The notes beneath the pieces were generated by a model. That model searched no databases, was not told the DNA's origin, and was given only the letters and a program-made list of their open reading frames with translations. Shown piece by piece: positions 8,792 to 18,000 of a DNA stretch of 64,000 nt; within the stretch, counting starts at the first letter, position 1; every line of letters starts with the position of its first letter. The position numbers and the translations under genes were made by a program. Origin of the DNA: Pseudomonas thivervalensis. Its GTDB lineage: Bacteria; Pseudomonadota; Gammaproteobacteria; Pseudomonadales; Pseudomonadaceae. The stretch is taken from the NCBI RefSeq assembly GCF_001269655.1, contig NZ_LHVE01000016.1, forward strand, positions 52,034-116,033. The letters are read 5' to 3'.

Positions 8792-8822
8792 AAAAAGGGA
8801 GACCCGACGGTCTCCCTTTTTT
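8792..8822 (+). terminator. Intrinsic terminator after bamD
   Basis: AAAAGGGAGACC-CGAC-GGTCTCCCTTTTTT: a 12-bp stem with a T run, 14 bases after the bamD stop. Confidence 0.92.
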
Positions 8823-8901
8823 GTGCCCGGATTTTATTGCGCTGTGCGCCGTTCCTGTCCTTGGCTAAACTGCCTGATCTCTAGCCAAAAAGCTGCCCAT
8901 C

Positions 8902-9135
8902 ATGCTTCGTTTACTGTTCTGGATCGCTCTGATTGCCGCTGCGGTATGGTTCTGGCGTAAGTTCAAGGGCGCCTCCTCCGCGCCGAACGCTCCGCGGGAG
9001 TACGACGCGCCGCCCATGGTCCGTTGCGCCCATTGCGGCGTACACCTGCCCCGTGACCGGGCGCTGGCCCTCGAACAGCAATGGTATTGCAGCCAGGCTC
9101 ATCTGGAGCAAGGCCCGGGCACTCGTGAGCGCTGA
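8902..9135 (+). CDS. PP0621 family small membrane protein
   Basis: 77 aa. One N-terminal membrane segment (LLFWIALIAAAVWFW) is followed by a short basic linker and a C-terminal zinc-ribbon-like part, MVRCAHCGVHLP with a later WYCSQAH (CxxC plus C and H). This resembles the PP0621-family proteins found upstream of pilS in Pseudomonas. The function is unknown. A metal-binding membrane protein is inferred from the cysteine spacing. Its last codons overlap the pilS start. Confidence 0.85.
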   Translation: MLRLLFWIALIAAAVWFWRKFKGASSAPNAPREYDAPPMVRCAHCGVHLPRDRALALEQQWYCSQAHLEQGPGTRER

Positions 9136-10714
9136 GGCTACAAGCCCGCGCGTCAAACAGGCGCAGCGCCTGCTGCGCCTCTACCACCTGTACCGCCTGA
9201 GTATCGGCATCACCCTGGTGCTGCTGATCTCCAGCAACATGGACAACCGCCTGCTGGAGTTCGCCAACGACGACCTGCTGCGCAGTGGCAGCTGGCTGTA
9301 TCTGGTATTGAATATCCTGCTGGTGGTGTTCCTTGAAAACACCCGCCGCCCTGCCCGGCTGTTTGGCCTGGCCCTGACCGACGTGCTGTTGCTCTCGTGG
9401 CTGTTCTTCGCCGCCGGCGGGGCTCCCAGCGCCATTGGCAACCTGCTCATCGTCTCAGTGGCCATTGGCAACACGCTGTTGCGTGGCCGGATCGGTCTGT
9501 TGATCGCGGCCGTCGCCACCCTCGGCATCGTCGGTTCGAGTCTATTTCTTGGCCTGAGCGACTCGAACCGGCCCAGCAGCTACTTGCAGGCCGGCACCCT
9601 GGGGGCGTTGTGTTTTGCCGCCGCGCTGCTGGTGCAGGGCCTGACCCGACGGCTGGAAGCCAGCGAAACCCTGGCCGAGCAACGGGCCAGCGAAGTGATC
9701 AGCCTCGAAGCACTCAATGCGCTGATCCTGCAACGCATGCGCACCGGCATCCTGGTGCTCGACCGGCAACGCCGGGTCCAGCTGGCCAATGAAAGCGCGC
9801 TGAACCTGCTGGGCATGCACGATCTGGTCGGCCAACGGATCGACGACGGCTCCACCGCCTTGGTCGAGCGCCTGCAACTGTGGCTGAACAACCCCAGCCT
9901 GCGCGCGCAGAGCCTGATCATCAGCGGCACCGGCCTGACCCTGCAACCGAGCTTCATCGCCTTGGGCCACAACGACCAGCATCAGATCCTGGTGTTCCTC
10001 GAAGACCTGGCCCAGGTGGCCCAGCACGCCCAACAGCTCAAGCTCGCCTCCCTCGGGCGCCTGACCGCCGGTATCGCCCATGAAATCCGCAACCCCTTGG
10101 GCGCCATCAGCCACGCGGCGCAATTGCTGCGCGAATCAGAGGAACTGAACGATGCGGATCGGCGTCTGACGCAGATTATTCAAGATCACTCCCAACGAAT
10201 GAATCGCGTCATTGAAAACGTCTTGCAGCTGTCTCGCCGCCAGCAAACCACACCCCAGCGCCTCGACCTGCGGACCTGGCTCGACCCATTCGTCCGGCAG
10301 GCCCGCGAAAGCATGGCCGAACACCAGCACTTGCACCTGAGCATCGACCCGGGGGACCACACCACGCTTATGGATCCCGACCAGTTGACCCAGGTACTCG
10401 ACAACCTGCTGCGCAACGCCTGGCGTCACAGCGCAATGGCCCATGAACAGGCCGAGGCCTGGCTGAAACTGTTCATCGACCCACACAGCCAACTGTCGAC
10501 ACTGGACATCATCGACAACGGCCCCGGTGTCACGCCCGAGCAGCAGGCGCATCTGTTCGAACCCTTCTTTACCACCAGCAGCCAGGGCACCGGCCTTGGC
10601 CTCTATCTGTCCCGTGAGCTGTGCGAAAGCAACCAGGCCCGCCTAGACTTCAAACCACGCCAAGGCGGCGGCTGCTTTCGCATCACTTTTGCTCACGGAC
10701 GGAAACAGATTTGA
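9125..10714 (+). CDS. pilS: Sensor histidine kinase PilS
   Basis: Membrane sensor of the PilS-PilR system that controls pilA and type IV pili. From the GTG at 9125 the protein has 529 aa. Six hydrophobic N-terminal segments (about residues 15-190) are followed by a PAS region (about 200-300), the HisKA motif IAHEIRNPLGA with phospho-acceptor His319, and a HATPase domain (DNGPGVTPEQ and GTGLGLYLSRELC). His319 has the same number as the P. aeruginosa PilS residue, which supports this start over the longer frame from 8933. The start overlaps the previous gene and the stop overlaps the TTG of pilR. Confidence 0.94.
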   Translation: MSAEATSPRVKQAQRLLRLYHLYRLSIGITLVLLISSNMDNRLLEFANDDLLRSGSWLYLVLNILLVVFLENTRRPARLFGLALTDVLLLSWLFFAAGGAPSAIGNLLIVSVAIGNTLLRGRIGLLIAAVATLGIVGSSLFLGLSDSNRPSSYLQAGTLGALCFAAALLVQGLTRRLEASETLAEQRASEVISLEALNALILQRMRTGILVLDRQRRVQLANESALNLLGMHDLVGQRIDDGSTALVERLQLWLNNPSLRAQSLIISGTGLTLQPSFIALGHNDQHQILVFLEDLAQVAQHAQQLKLASLGRLTAGIAHEIRNPLGAISHAAQLLRESEELNDADRRLTQIIQDHSQRMNRVIENVLQLSRRQQTTPQRLDLRTWLDPFVRQARESMAEHQHLHLSIDPGDHTTLMDPDQLTQVLDNLLRNAWRHSAMAHEQAEAWLKLFIDPHSQLSTLDIIDNGPGVTPEQQAHLFEPFFTTSSQGTGLGLYLSRELCESNQARLDFKPRQGGGCFRITFAHGRKQI

Positions 10715-12057
10715 ACAATCGCTCACGGCAACGAATCCTGATCGTCGATGACGAACCGGACATCCGCGAACTCCTGGACATCACCCTGGGCCGGATGAAA
10801 CTCGACACCCGCAGCGCCAAGAACCTTGCCGAGGCCCAAGCCCTGCTGGCGGGGGATGCTTTCGACCTGTGCCTGACCGACATGCGCCTGCCCGATGGCA
10901 CCGGCCTGGAACTGGTGCAGCACATCCAGCAACGTTATCCACAACTGCCCGTGGCGATGATCACCGCCTACGGCAGCCTGGAAACCGCCATCGACGCCCT
11001 CAAGGCCGGCGCCTTCGACTTCCTGACCAAACCGGTCGACCTGGGTCGACTGCGAGAACTGGTCACGAGCGCCCTGCGCCTGCCACCGGTCGCCTCCCCG
11101 ACCAGTACTATCGAGCGCTGCCTGTTGGGTGATTCGCCGCCGATGCGCAACGTGCGCAAACAGATCGAAAAACTCGCCCGCAGCCAGGCTCCGGTGTACA
11201 TCAGTGGGGAGTCGGGTTGCGGCAAGGAGCTGGTCGCCCGGTTGATCCACGAACAAGGCCCCCGCGCCAACCAAGGGTTTGTGCCGGTCAATTGTGGGGC
11301 GATTCCTACGGAACTGATGGAAAGCGAGTTCTTTGGCCATCGAAAAGGCAGCTTCAGCGGCGCCATCGAAGACAAGCCCGGGCTGTTCCAGGCCGCCCAT
11401 GGTGGGACCTTGTTCCTCGACGAAGTGGCCGACCTGCCCCTGGCGATGCAGGTCAAGCTGTTACGGGCCATCCAGGAAAAGGCCGTGCGCGCCGTGGGCG
11501 GCCAGCAGGAAGAAGTGGTCGATGTGCGAATCCTCTGCGCCACCCACAAGGACCTCGACGCCGAAGTCGCCGCCGGGCGCTTTCGCCAGGATTTGTATTA
11601 CCGGCTGAACGTCATCGAACTGCGCGTCCCGCCCTTGCGCGAACGCCGCGAAGACATCGAGCCGCTGGCCAACCACATGCTTCAGCGGCTGGCCGCGAGC
11701 ACCGGAAGCCCTGCGGCAAAGCTCCATCCGCAAGCCTTGGAGGCCCTGCAGAACTACCGTTTCCCGGGCAATGTGCGGGAATTGGAGAACATGCTTGAGC
11801 GAGCCTACACCTTGTGCGAACAGCAACTGATCGAGGCCGATGACCTGCGCCTTGCCGATGGCAATAGTGCTGGTGAGGCGGGGACTCCTGATTTGATGCA
11901 GGTCGACAACCTGGAGGATTACCTGGAAGATGTTGAGCGCAAGCTCATCCTCCAGGCGTTGGAGGAAACCCGCTGGAACCGCACGGCGGCGGCGCAGCGA
12001 TTGAAGTTGTCGTTTCGGTCGATGCGGTATCGGTTGAAGAAGTTGGGGCTGGATTGA
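10711..12057 (+). CDS. pilR: Sigma-54 response regulator PilR
   Basis: NtrC-class activator paired with PilS. From the TTG at 10711 (TTGA overlap with pilS) it has 448 aa. The receiver domain has acidic residues ILIVDDE and phospho-acceptor Asp57 (LTDMRLPDG). The AAA+ domain has Walker A GESGCGKE, Walker B GTLFLDEVADLP and R-finger region YRLNVIELRVPPLRERREDI. A Fis-type helix-turn-helix closes the protein (NRTAAAQRLKLSFRSMRYRL). The loop that contacts sigma-54, normally GAFTGA, reads GSFSGA here. No pilA lies in the window. The longer frame from 10621 is rejected because it lies inside pilS. Confidence 0.94.
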   Translation: MNNRSRQRILIVDDEPDIRELLDITLGRMKLDTRSAKNLAEAQALLAGDAFDLCLTDMRLPDGTGLELVQHIQQRYPQLPVAMITAYGSLETAIDALKAGAFDFLTKPVDLGRLRELVTSALRLPPVASPTSTIERCLLGDSPPMRNVRKQIEKLARSQAPVYISGESGCGKELVARLIHEQGPRANQGFVPVNCGAIPTELMESEFFGHRKGSFSGAIEDKPGLFQAAHGGTLFLDEVADLPLAMQVKLLRAIQEKAVRAVGGQQEEVVDVRILCATHKDLDAEVAAGRFRQDLYYRLNVIELRVPPLRERREDIEPLANHMLQRLAASTGSPAAKLHPQALEALQNYRFPGNVRELENMLERAYTLCEQQLIEADDLRLADGNSAGEAGTPDLMQVDNLEDYLEDVERKLILQALEETRWNRTAAAQRLKLSFRSMRYRLKKLGLD

Positions 12058-12071
12058 GCCGCGGTTTCGAA

Positions 12072-12118
12072 TGTGGCGAGGGAGCCTGCTCCCGCTGGGC
12101 TGCGAAGCGGCCCCCAAC
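12072..12118. repeat. Half REP element, family 2
   Basis: GTGGCGAGGGAGCCTGCTCCCGCTGGG and the following GCTGCGAAGCGGCCCCC match the left half of the family-2 elements seen complete at 20290-20397, 39479-39580 and 60864-60960. The right half is missing. It abuts a truncated reading frame on the minus strand. Confidence 0.75.
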
Positions 12119-12125
12119 CTGACAC

Positions 12126-12227
12126 CTCGAGGGCGCGTTTGGCGGCTTCATCGAGTTTTTTTGGGTTAAGGCTGGAGTCAGGGGAAGCGTTATTCGTTTC
12201 TGTGGGTGATGGAGGTTTGTTACACAT
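12126..12227 (-). pseudogene. Truncated DUF6124-like gene remnant
   Basis: On the minus strand an ATG at 12227 has GGAG 6 bases upstream and opens MCNKPPSPTETNN.. with SLNPKKLDEAAKRALE. This resembles the N-terminus of the small DUF6124/DUF3077 proteins common in fluorescent pseudomonads (a short polar start, then SKKLxxAAxRALD). After about 34 codons homology stops where the family-2 half REP begins. The frame then runs antisense into pilR for 68 more codons without family features. I read it as a gene cut off by repeat-associated deletion. The assignment rests on recall of a short motif. Confidence 0.45.
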
Positions 12228-12422
12228 TGCGGTACTCCAAAGAGGGAATGGATTACCAAGTTTTCGGGCCGCGACGCCCGGACGCTGAATTGGCAGCGAC
12301 GGGGAAAGGTTAGCCAGGGTTCTTCCCACTCGGCAACCGCCGGACCTCGTCGGAAAGTTCTTTTGGAATCAGATCTTTGTCCGACCATTCCCACAAAGGC
12401 TGGTTGGCTGTTAGGGCGGTGT

Positions 12423-12676
12423 GTATATCCGTTTCTGCGGTTACGGCTGCTTAGGGTTCCGCCCTGACGGCGGCTCACTTTTGAAAAGCGCAAAAGTAAG
12501 CAAAACGCTTTTGCCCCACCACTTGGCACCTCGCCTAGGCTCGGTGTGCCCTCACTCCGGCATTGCTCCGTGGGCCCGCCGCGAAGGGCCATCCATGGCC
12601 CAGCGCGGCTAACCCGGCATCCATGCCGGGTTGCCCACTCCACAATGCCTGCGTTCGGCCAGCGTGGTTAACGGGG
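12423..12676 (+). repeat. Left arm of a ~255-bp inverted repeat
   Basis: It runs from GTATATCCGTTTCTGCGG to GCGTTCGGCCAGCGTGGTTAACGGGGC and is the imperfect reverse complement of 13115-13374. It contains nested palindromes, including the 22-bp AACCCGGCATC/GATGCCGGGTT dyad at 12611-12632 and GGGCCATCCATGGCCC near 12587. No gene is evident from 12228 to 13435. ORFs here are low-complexity shadows of the repeats. Confidence 0.85.
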
Positions 12677-12742
12677 CGCCGAGATCAACGTCCACCGCGA
12701 GGCGGCCTAACAGCCGACCTGATTTAGGGTGATCGCGTTTCT

Positions 12743-12835
12743 CCTGTGGGAGCGAGCTTGCTCGCGAAGGGGCCGGAGCATTCAACATATTCATCGCCTG
12801 TGCCATCGTCTTCGCGAGCAAGCTCGCTCCCACAC
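12743..12835. repeat. REPIN, family 1
   Basis: CCTGTGGGAGCGAGCTTGCTCGCGAAG (12743-12769) is paired with TTCGCGAGCAAGCTCGCTCCCACAC (12811-12835). It lies between the arms of the large inverted repeat. Confidence 0.9.
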
Positions 12836-12878
12836 TGGATCGGGGGACGATCTACAGATTTGCGGCCACTGCAAATCC

Positions 12879-12969
12879 CTGTGGGAGCGAGCTTGCTCGC
12901 GATGGCGGTGGATCAGTTGCATCAGCCTTGGATGTACCGCCGTCTTCGCGAGCAGGCTCGCTCCCACAA
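12879..12969. repeat. REPIN, family 1
   Basis: CTGTGGGAGCGAGCTTGC... is paired with the complementary CTTCGCGAGCAGGCTCGC... at 12944-12969. This is the second REPIN inside the large inverted repeat. Confidence 0.9.
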
Positions 12970-13015
12970 TGGGATCGGAGTACGACCGGGAGAACCAGGC
13001 CGGCTGTCAGGCCGC

Positions 13016-13041
13016 CTCGCGAGCAAGCTTTGCTCCCACAG
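13016..13041. repeat. Single degenerate REP, family 1
   Basis: CTCGCGAGCAAGCTTTGCTCCCACAG is one REP with an altered centre (CTTTGC in place of CTCGC). No partner is visible. Confidence 0.75.
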
Positions 13042-13114
13042 ATCGGATGGGTGTACGAGCGGGAGAGCCAGGTCGGCTATAAGGCCGCCTCGGCCCGGCT
13101 TTTGATCTGGAGGC

Positions 13115-13374
13115 CCCTTTAACCACGATGGCCGAACGCAGGCATTGTGGAGTGGGCAACCCGGCATGGATGCCGGGTTAGCCGCGCTGGGCCATGGATG
13201 GCCCTTCGCGGCGGGCCCACGGAGCAATGCCGGAGTTGAGGGCATGCCGAGCCTAAGCGAGGCACCGAGTGGTGGGGCAAGCCTTTTTTGCTTACTTTTT
13301 TTGGCGTTTGAAAAAAAGTGAGCCGCCGTAAGGGCGGAACCCTAAGTAGCCGTTACCGCAGAAATGGATATGTA
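13115..13374 (-). repeat. Right arm of the ~255-bp inverted repeat
   Basis: Reverse complement of 12423-12676 with scattered substitutions and small length differences. For example the A/T-rich part reads CTTACTTTTTTTGGCG here against CAAAAGTAAGC in the left arm. The arms are about 440 bp apart. Confidence 0.85.
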
Positions 13375-13388
13375 CTCAATCAAACCGC

Positions 13389-13414
13389 CATCGCGAGCAG
13401 GCTCGCTCCCACAA
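13389..13414. repeat. Single REP, family 1
   Basis: CATCGCGAGCAGGCTCGCTCCCACAA lies just outside the right inverted-repeat arm and 22 bp before the thiO stop. No partner is nearby. Confidence 0.85.
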
Positions 13415-13435
13415 TTTGGATCAGAGTATAAAACC

Positions 13436-14536
13436 TTACAACCGCCCCGCCGGCGCATAAGGCACAGGATCAATCACCGGCTCACGCCCCAACATCAAAT
13501 CCGTAAACAACTGACACGACGCCGGAGCCAACACCAGCCCATTACGATAATGCCCACAGTTCAACCACAACCCCGCAACCCCCGGCACCTCGCCGATATA
13601 GGGAATACCTTCAGGCGACCCAGGCCGCAACCCGGCCCAATGCCCCACCACCTCTGCACTCGCCAGCGCCGGAATCAGCTGCTGCGCCGAAGCCTTCAGG
13701 CTCTCCAGCGCAACCTCAGTCGGAGTCTTGTCGAAACCTTCGCGCTCCAGCGTACTGCCAACCAGAATGTGCCCGTCACGACGCGGGATCGCATAACGCC
13801 CCTTGGCCAGAACCATGCTCGACAGGAAATCCGACGCGCACTTGTACAGAATCATCTGGCCCTTGACCGGCTCGACCGGCAACTTCAAGCCCAAAGTCTT
13901 GAGCAACTCGCCACTCCAGGCGCCGGCGGCCAGCACCACCTCATCGCCAAGAATTTCACCGGCGGAACTGTGCACGCCCACTACACGCCCACCGTCGCGA
14001 ATGAACCCACTGACTTCGCAATGCTCATGAAGCGTGACATTGGGCAACGCCTGCAACGCCGCCTTGAGGGATTTCACCAGCCGTGGGTTACGCACATTAG
14101 CCACGTCAGCCATGTAGATGGCCCGGGAAAAACCCGCACCCAGCACCGGGACCGCATCGTGGACAGCCGAGATATCCACAGCCCGCAGCGGGCGCCCTTC
14201 CCGCTTGGCCCAGGCCAGCGCTTCGTCCTGATCGTCCAGGTCCAGCCAGTACAACCCGGTCACATGCACTTGCGGATCGATCCCGGTGGCCGCGAACAAA
14301 CGCTCGCCCAGCTGTGGATAAAAATCCTGCGACCAATGGGCCAGCGCCGTGACCGCCGGGCTGTAGCGCCAGGGGTACAACGGTGAAACGATGCCGCCGC
14401 CGGCCCAGGACGACTCCTGGCCGACATTGGAACGGTCCAGCAGCACCACACGTTGCCCTTCGGACGCCAGATTGAACGCCGTCAGCAGGCCGATGACTCC
14501 GCCACCGACAATCACCACTTGCTGTTGCCTGGTCAT
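13436..14536 (-). CDS. thiO: Glycine oxidase ThiO
   Basis: FAD-dependent oxidase of the DAO family. ThiO makes dehydroglycine (iminoglycine) for the thiazole moiety of thiamine. 366 aa. Visible: N-terminal dinucleotide-binding motif VVIVGGGVIG, the SSWAGGGIVSPLYPWRY region typical of ThiO, and the C-terminal HWAGLRPGSPEGIPYIGEVPG and NCGHYRNGLVLAP segments that complete the FAD site. I chose the ATG at 14536. The longer frame begins at a TTG (14557) that lies in the T-tract of the upstream pilE terminator and has no ribosome-binding site. The gene sits between pilSR and the minor-pilin operon, as in P. aeruginosa. Confidence 0.93.
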   Translation of the reverse strand: MTRQQQVVIVGGGVIGLLTAFNLASEGQRVVLLDRSNVGQESSWAGGGIVSPLYPWRYSPAVTALAHWSQDFYPQLGERLFAATGIDPQVHVTGLYWLDLDDQDEALAWAKREGRPLRAVDISAVHDAVPVLGAGFSRAIYMADVANVRNPRLVKSLKAALQALPNVTLHEHCEVSGFIRDGGRVVGVHSSAGEILGDEVVLAAGAWSGELLKTLGLKLPVEPVKGQMILYKCASDFLSSMVLAKGRYAIPRRDGHILVGSTLEREGFDKTPTEVALESLKASAQQLIPALASAEVVGHWAGLRPGSPEGIPYIGEVPGVAGLWLNCGHYRNGLVLAPASCQLFTDLMLGREPVIDPVPYAPAGRL

Positions 14537-14553
14537 GTTCTGATTCGACTCAC

Positions 14554-14580
14554 TCAAACAAAGGGCGCAAAAGCGCGCCC
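14554..14580 (-). terminator. Terminator at the end of the minor-pilin operon
   Basis: On the minus strand GGGCGC-GCTTTT-GCGCCC is followed by TTTGTTTGAG. It lies 14 bases after the pilE stop and before thiO. Confidence 0.75.
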
Positions 14581-14593
14581 GGATAAAAGAAAC

Positions 14594-14995
14594 TCAGCGC
14601 CCCCAACAATCCTTGGTGGTCACTCCCGCAGTGGCGTTGAGCATGCTGCGCGCGCCAGTATTGTTGAGGGTGAAGTCACCGCATTTGTCCGTGGCCATGG
14701 ACGAGCCGCTCTTGCGCACAGCGGTCAGGGTGAAGCTCTGGTCCGCCAGCGTCTGGGTAACCGTGTAGAAATCGTTGCCGCTGCTCAGCCCGGTCGCGTT
14801 GGTGTAGACGTTGTTCTTCGAGTAGTGGCGCTCGAGAATCTGCGCCTGCTCGGACAAAAGCCCGGCAATTTCGGCCCGTCGGCCCTTCTTCATGTATTCG
14901 GTCAGGCTCGGATAGCCGACGGTGATCACGATACCGATGATCGCGATCACGATCATGATTTCGATCAAGGTGAAACCGCGGTTGGATCTGCGCAT
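14594..14995 (-). CDS. pilE: Type IV pilus minor pilin PilE
   Basis: 133 aa. Prepilin leader MRRSNRG is cut by PilD before FTLIEIMIVIAIIGIVITVGYP, with Glu5 present. A pilin-type alpha helix follows, and the globular domain has a C-terminal cysteine pair (DKCGDF and KDCWGR) for the disulphide loop. The ATG at 14995 has GGGAG about 9 bases upstream. Another ATG at 15010 overlaps the pilY1 stop (ATGA) and would give a 12-residue leader; I cannot exclude it. Last gene of fimU-pilV-pilW-pilX-pilY1-pilE. No pilY2 lies between pilY1 and pilE. Confidence 0.93.
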   Translation of the reverse strand: MRRSNRGFTLIEIMIVIAIIGIVITVGYPSLTEYMKKGRRAEIAGLLSEQAQILERHYSKNNVYTNATGLSSGNDFYTVTQTLADQSFTLTAVRKSGSSMATDKCGDFTLNNTGARSMLNATAGVTTKDCWGR

Positions 14996-15006
14996 GCCTT
15001 GCTCCC

Positions 15007-18000
15007 TCATTGTATTTGCCGCCACATGATACGGCGGCTGCCGCCAACGGTTTTGCCCAGCAGGTCAGTGATACCGCCGCCAGAGTCGTTCACGATCATA
15101 TTGGTGGCGCCGTTGGCGCTGACCACGGCGCTCAGGGTCGGGATACCGCCCGTGAACACCACACCGGCGGAAATCGTATCGAGGCTGGTGAGCGAGCCGT
15201 CATTGTTGGTATCGAGAATCGCGTAGTTGAGCATCTTACCGTTGAACGCATCCAATTCGATCAGTTTGCCGGTACCGAAGCTGGCGCAAGGGTCGGTAGT
15301 GTCCACGGCGGCCGTGGTAAAGACCACGCGCCCGAGCACCAGGTTGGCCGGGTTGATGACCCGCTCCCCGGTCAGCGCATTGTTATACACCAGCGGCAGG
15401 TACCAACCCTTTTCCGCAGGATACGTCACATCACTCTGGCTGGTGGTCACGAACTGTCCTGTGCTACCGGAAAACACCCCGGTGATCGACTGGGCCTGCA
15501 AGCTCGACACGGTGATCTGCCCCGCGCCGCCCGTGGCGTCCCAGATTGAATAGAATGCCTGCAGGTCCTTGTTGAGCTTGTCGGCCGCTTCGTTGAACTT
15601 GCCGGTACCGAAAAACACCTGGGTGCCGCCTTGGGGATTGTCTGCCAGCAGCGGCTGCACCGTGATCGGCTGGGTCGCGCCGCCGGGGGCGGTGAACAAC
15701 GGTTGGCCGGCAAACGCCAGGCCCCATGTGGTGGGTGAGGTGCCGCTGAGGTCGAATTTCCACATCCGTCCCTTCAAGTCGCCACCGTACGCGGCCTGCA
15801 CCACATTCTGGGAATTGACCCGCAGCTTGACCGACGACAGGCCGTTATCGGTTTCGCTGCCGCTGATGACAATTTTGCGGATCAGCGAACCGTCGCGGAT
15901 ATCCACCACGTACAACGCCGCCACACCACTGTTGCTGCCGTAGCCATTGGCGATGAACGCCGCCCAGCGACCGTCCGCCAGGCGCGCGACTTCGGGACGT
16001 GCGTAGGCATAGCCCAGGTCATTGAAGGCGTTGGCTGTGTTGGCGACGGCTGGCGCGCTGATTTCCCACAGCGCCCGAAACGCATTGCCCGCCGCCGCAT
16101 CGAACAACTGCACCGCGAAGAACGTTTTGCCCCCGGCACCCGTGCCGCCCAGGGCCACCGTCTTCCAGGCGCTTCCCGATTGCACGTCGAACACGCCGAC
16201 CTGCCCGTCCACCAGGAACTTGTGGCTGACACCGTTGATGTAGTTGATGTCCGCAATGTCCTGCAACGAGGGCAGCACGTTCGAAGGCATGTAGGCGTAA
16301 AGCCGCGTGCCGTTTGCGCTGTTTATGACACTGAAGAAACCATCGTTGCCATTCACCACCAGGCTGGTGCTCATGTTCGCCGCCTTGGTCGCCAGGTACG
16401 TGCTGTAGCTGGTGTCGTTGAGCAGGTCCGCAGCGGTCTGGTCGTTGGGCGATGCCAGCACCAGCGGCGAGTTGATGATGTCCCCCAGCAGCGCGCTGCG
16501 CACCTTCAGGCCAGTCTTGTTGACGCCCTTGCTCCACTCCACCAGGTCATTGCCGGTGATCCCCGTGGGCAGGTTCTGGCTGAGGCTGGTTTGCTGGGCC
16601 GGCGAAAAATTGCCGTAGGCCAGGGTCACCGGCACGTTGCTCGCGGTGTTCCAGGACTGATAGATCGGTGCCGTGGCGCCGGGCACGATGGCGGTGTCGG
16701 TGGTCCATTGCACCGCTGCCGTGTTGACCGTGCCCGCCGTGGTGAAGCCGAACGCACGGATGGTCCCACGCCAGTCCTTGGGGTCATAGGTGGTCTGGTA
16801 GTAGCTGGAGGTGCTGGACAACGTTGCGGCGTTGGTGGTGCCACCTCCCCCGGAACCGGCCTTCGACGTGATGTCGCTCAAGGCCGACGACAGCGCCGAA
16901 TTCAGGCCTTCGCTGTCGCTCGCCGGATAATACTTGCCCGCCCCGTAACGGGCTGCGTCGGACAACATCTGGTTGGTGACGGCAAATCCTACGGTATAGG
17001 TATTGAGATACTGCCGAGGAAAATCCACGCTGTTCCAGCTCTTGCCGGTGGCGTCGGTGCCGGTGGAGCGCATGTCAATGTCGAAGGCGAACTTGGCGAT
17101 GTCGTCCAGGTAAAGCGTGTCGCCCTCGGCGTTGCCAAAGGGGTCGGCGCCATCGTTGCTGCTGATGCCATCCCAGTTCGGCAGCCGGGAAAGGCCCAGC
17201 GGGTCGTTGGTAGGAAACGTCCGGTCATAGGTGGGCAAGCCGTCGGTGACCACCACGCCGAAATTTTTCTGGCAACGGTACTGGATCGGGCTGGTGTAGG
17301 TGGTGGGCGTTCCATTGTAATAAGGCGCCATGCCCCTGAAGTAGCGGGTGACTTCGTAATAGCTCTCGGCCAAGGGGGTATTCGCAACCGCGCCCAGTCC
17401 ATTGATGGCATTGATCAGGGCGCTGTAGTTGGCGTTGGCCTGGGTTTGGGTCACGCTGCCAGTGACCGGCGACAGGTCGCTGATGGCGCGAGCGATGTAC
17501 CCGCCGGGGCCGGAGTTGCTGCTGTTGGGGGGGTTGAACGTAGCCAGGCCTATGCGCAGGGCGCGGTTGTTGGCGACCAGATCGGTTGAGACATCTCGTG
17601 CCACGTTGATTCGGTAGTCGGTGGGAATTGAGCCGGTGGTGAAGTCGCGGCTCGAACCGTTAGCCAGGGTCACTAGATAGGATAAGTACTTAGCTGTGTA
17701 GCGAGTATTCTCGCCACCAACCGGGTCTGGTAACCGCAGGCAAACCTGACCGAAGCCAGGTCGGTAGAAGCCATACCAGCCATTTAAACAGCCTCCACGG
17801 AACAAACTTGCAAGCAATACGTTTCCGTCATTTGCCAAAAGCGGCTCCCTGTTGCTGTTACTGCAGCTTCTTTCGTCAGTGCATACATCGATCGATGGTT
17901 GCGACACATTCGGATCGAACCCCGCCGCCCAGATGATGTTGTTCATGCTCCCCGAGTCATCGATCAGCAGCATCACGTTCGGCGTGACGGCGGCCGCACT

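Noticed and set aside
12743..13041. CRISPR-like spaced repeats
   Set aside because: Repeats are inverted palindromes of the REP family with unequal spacing and no cas genes.
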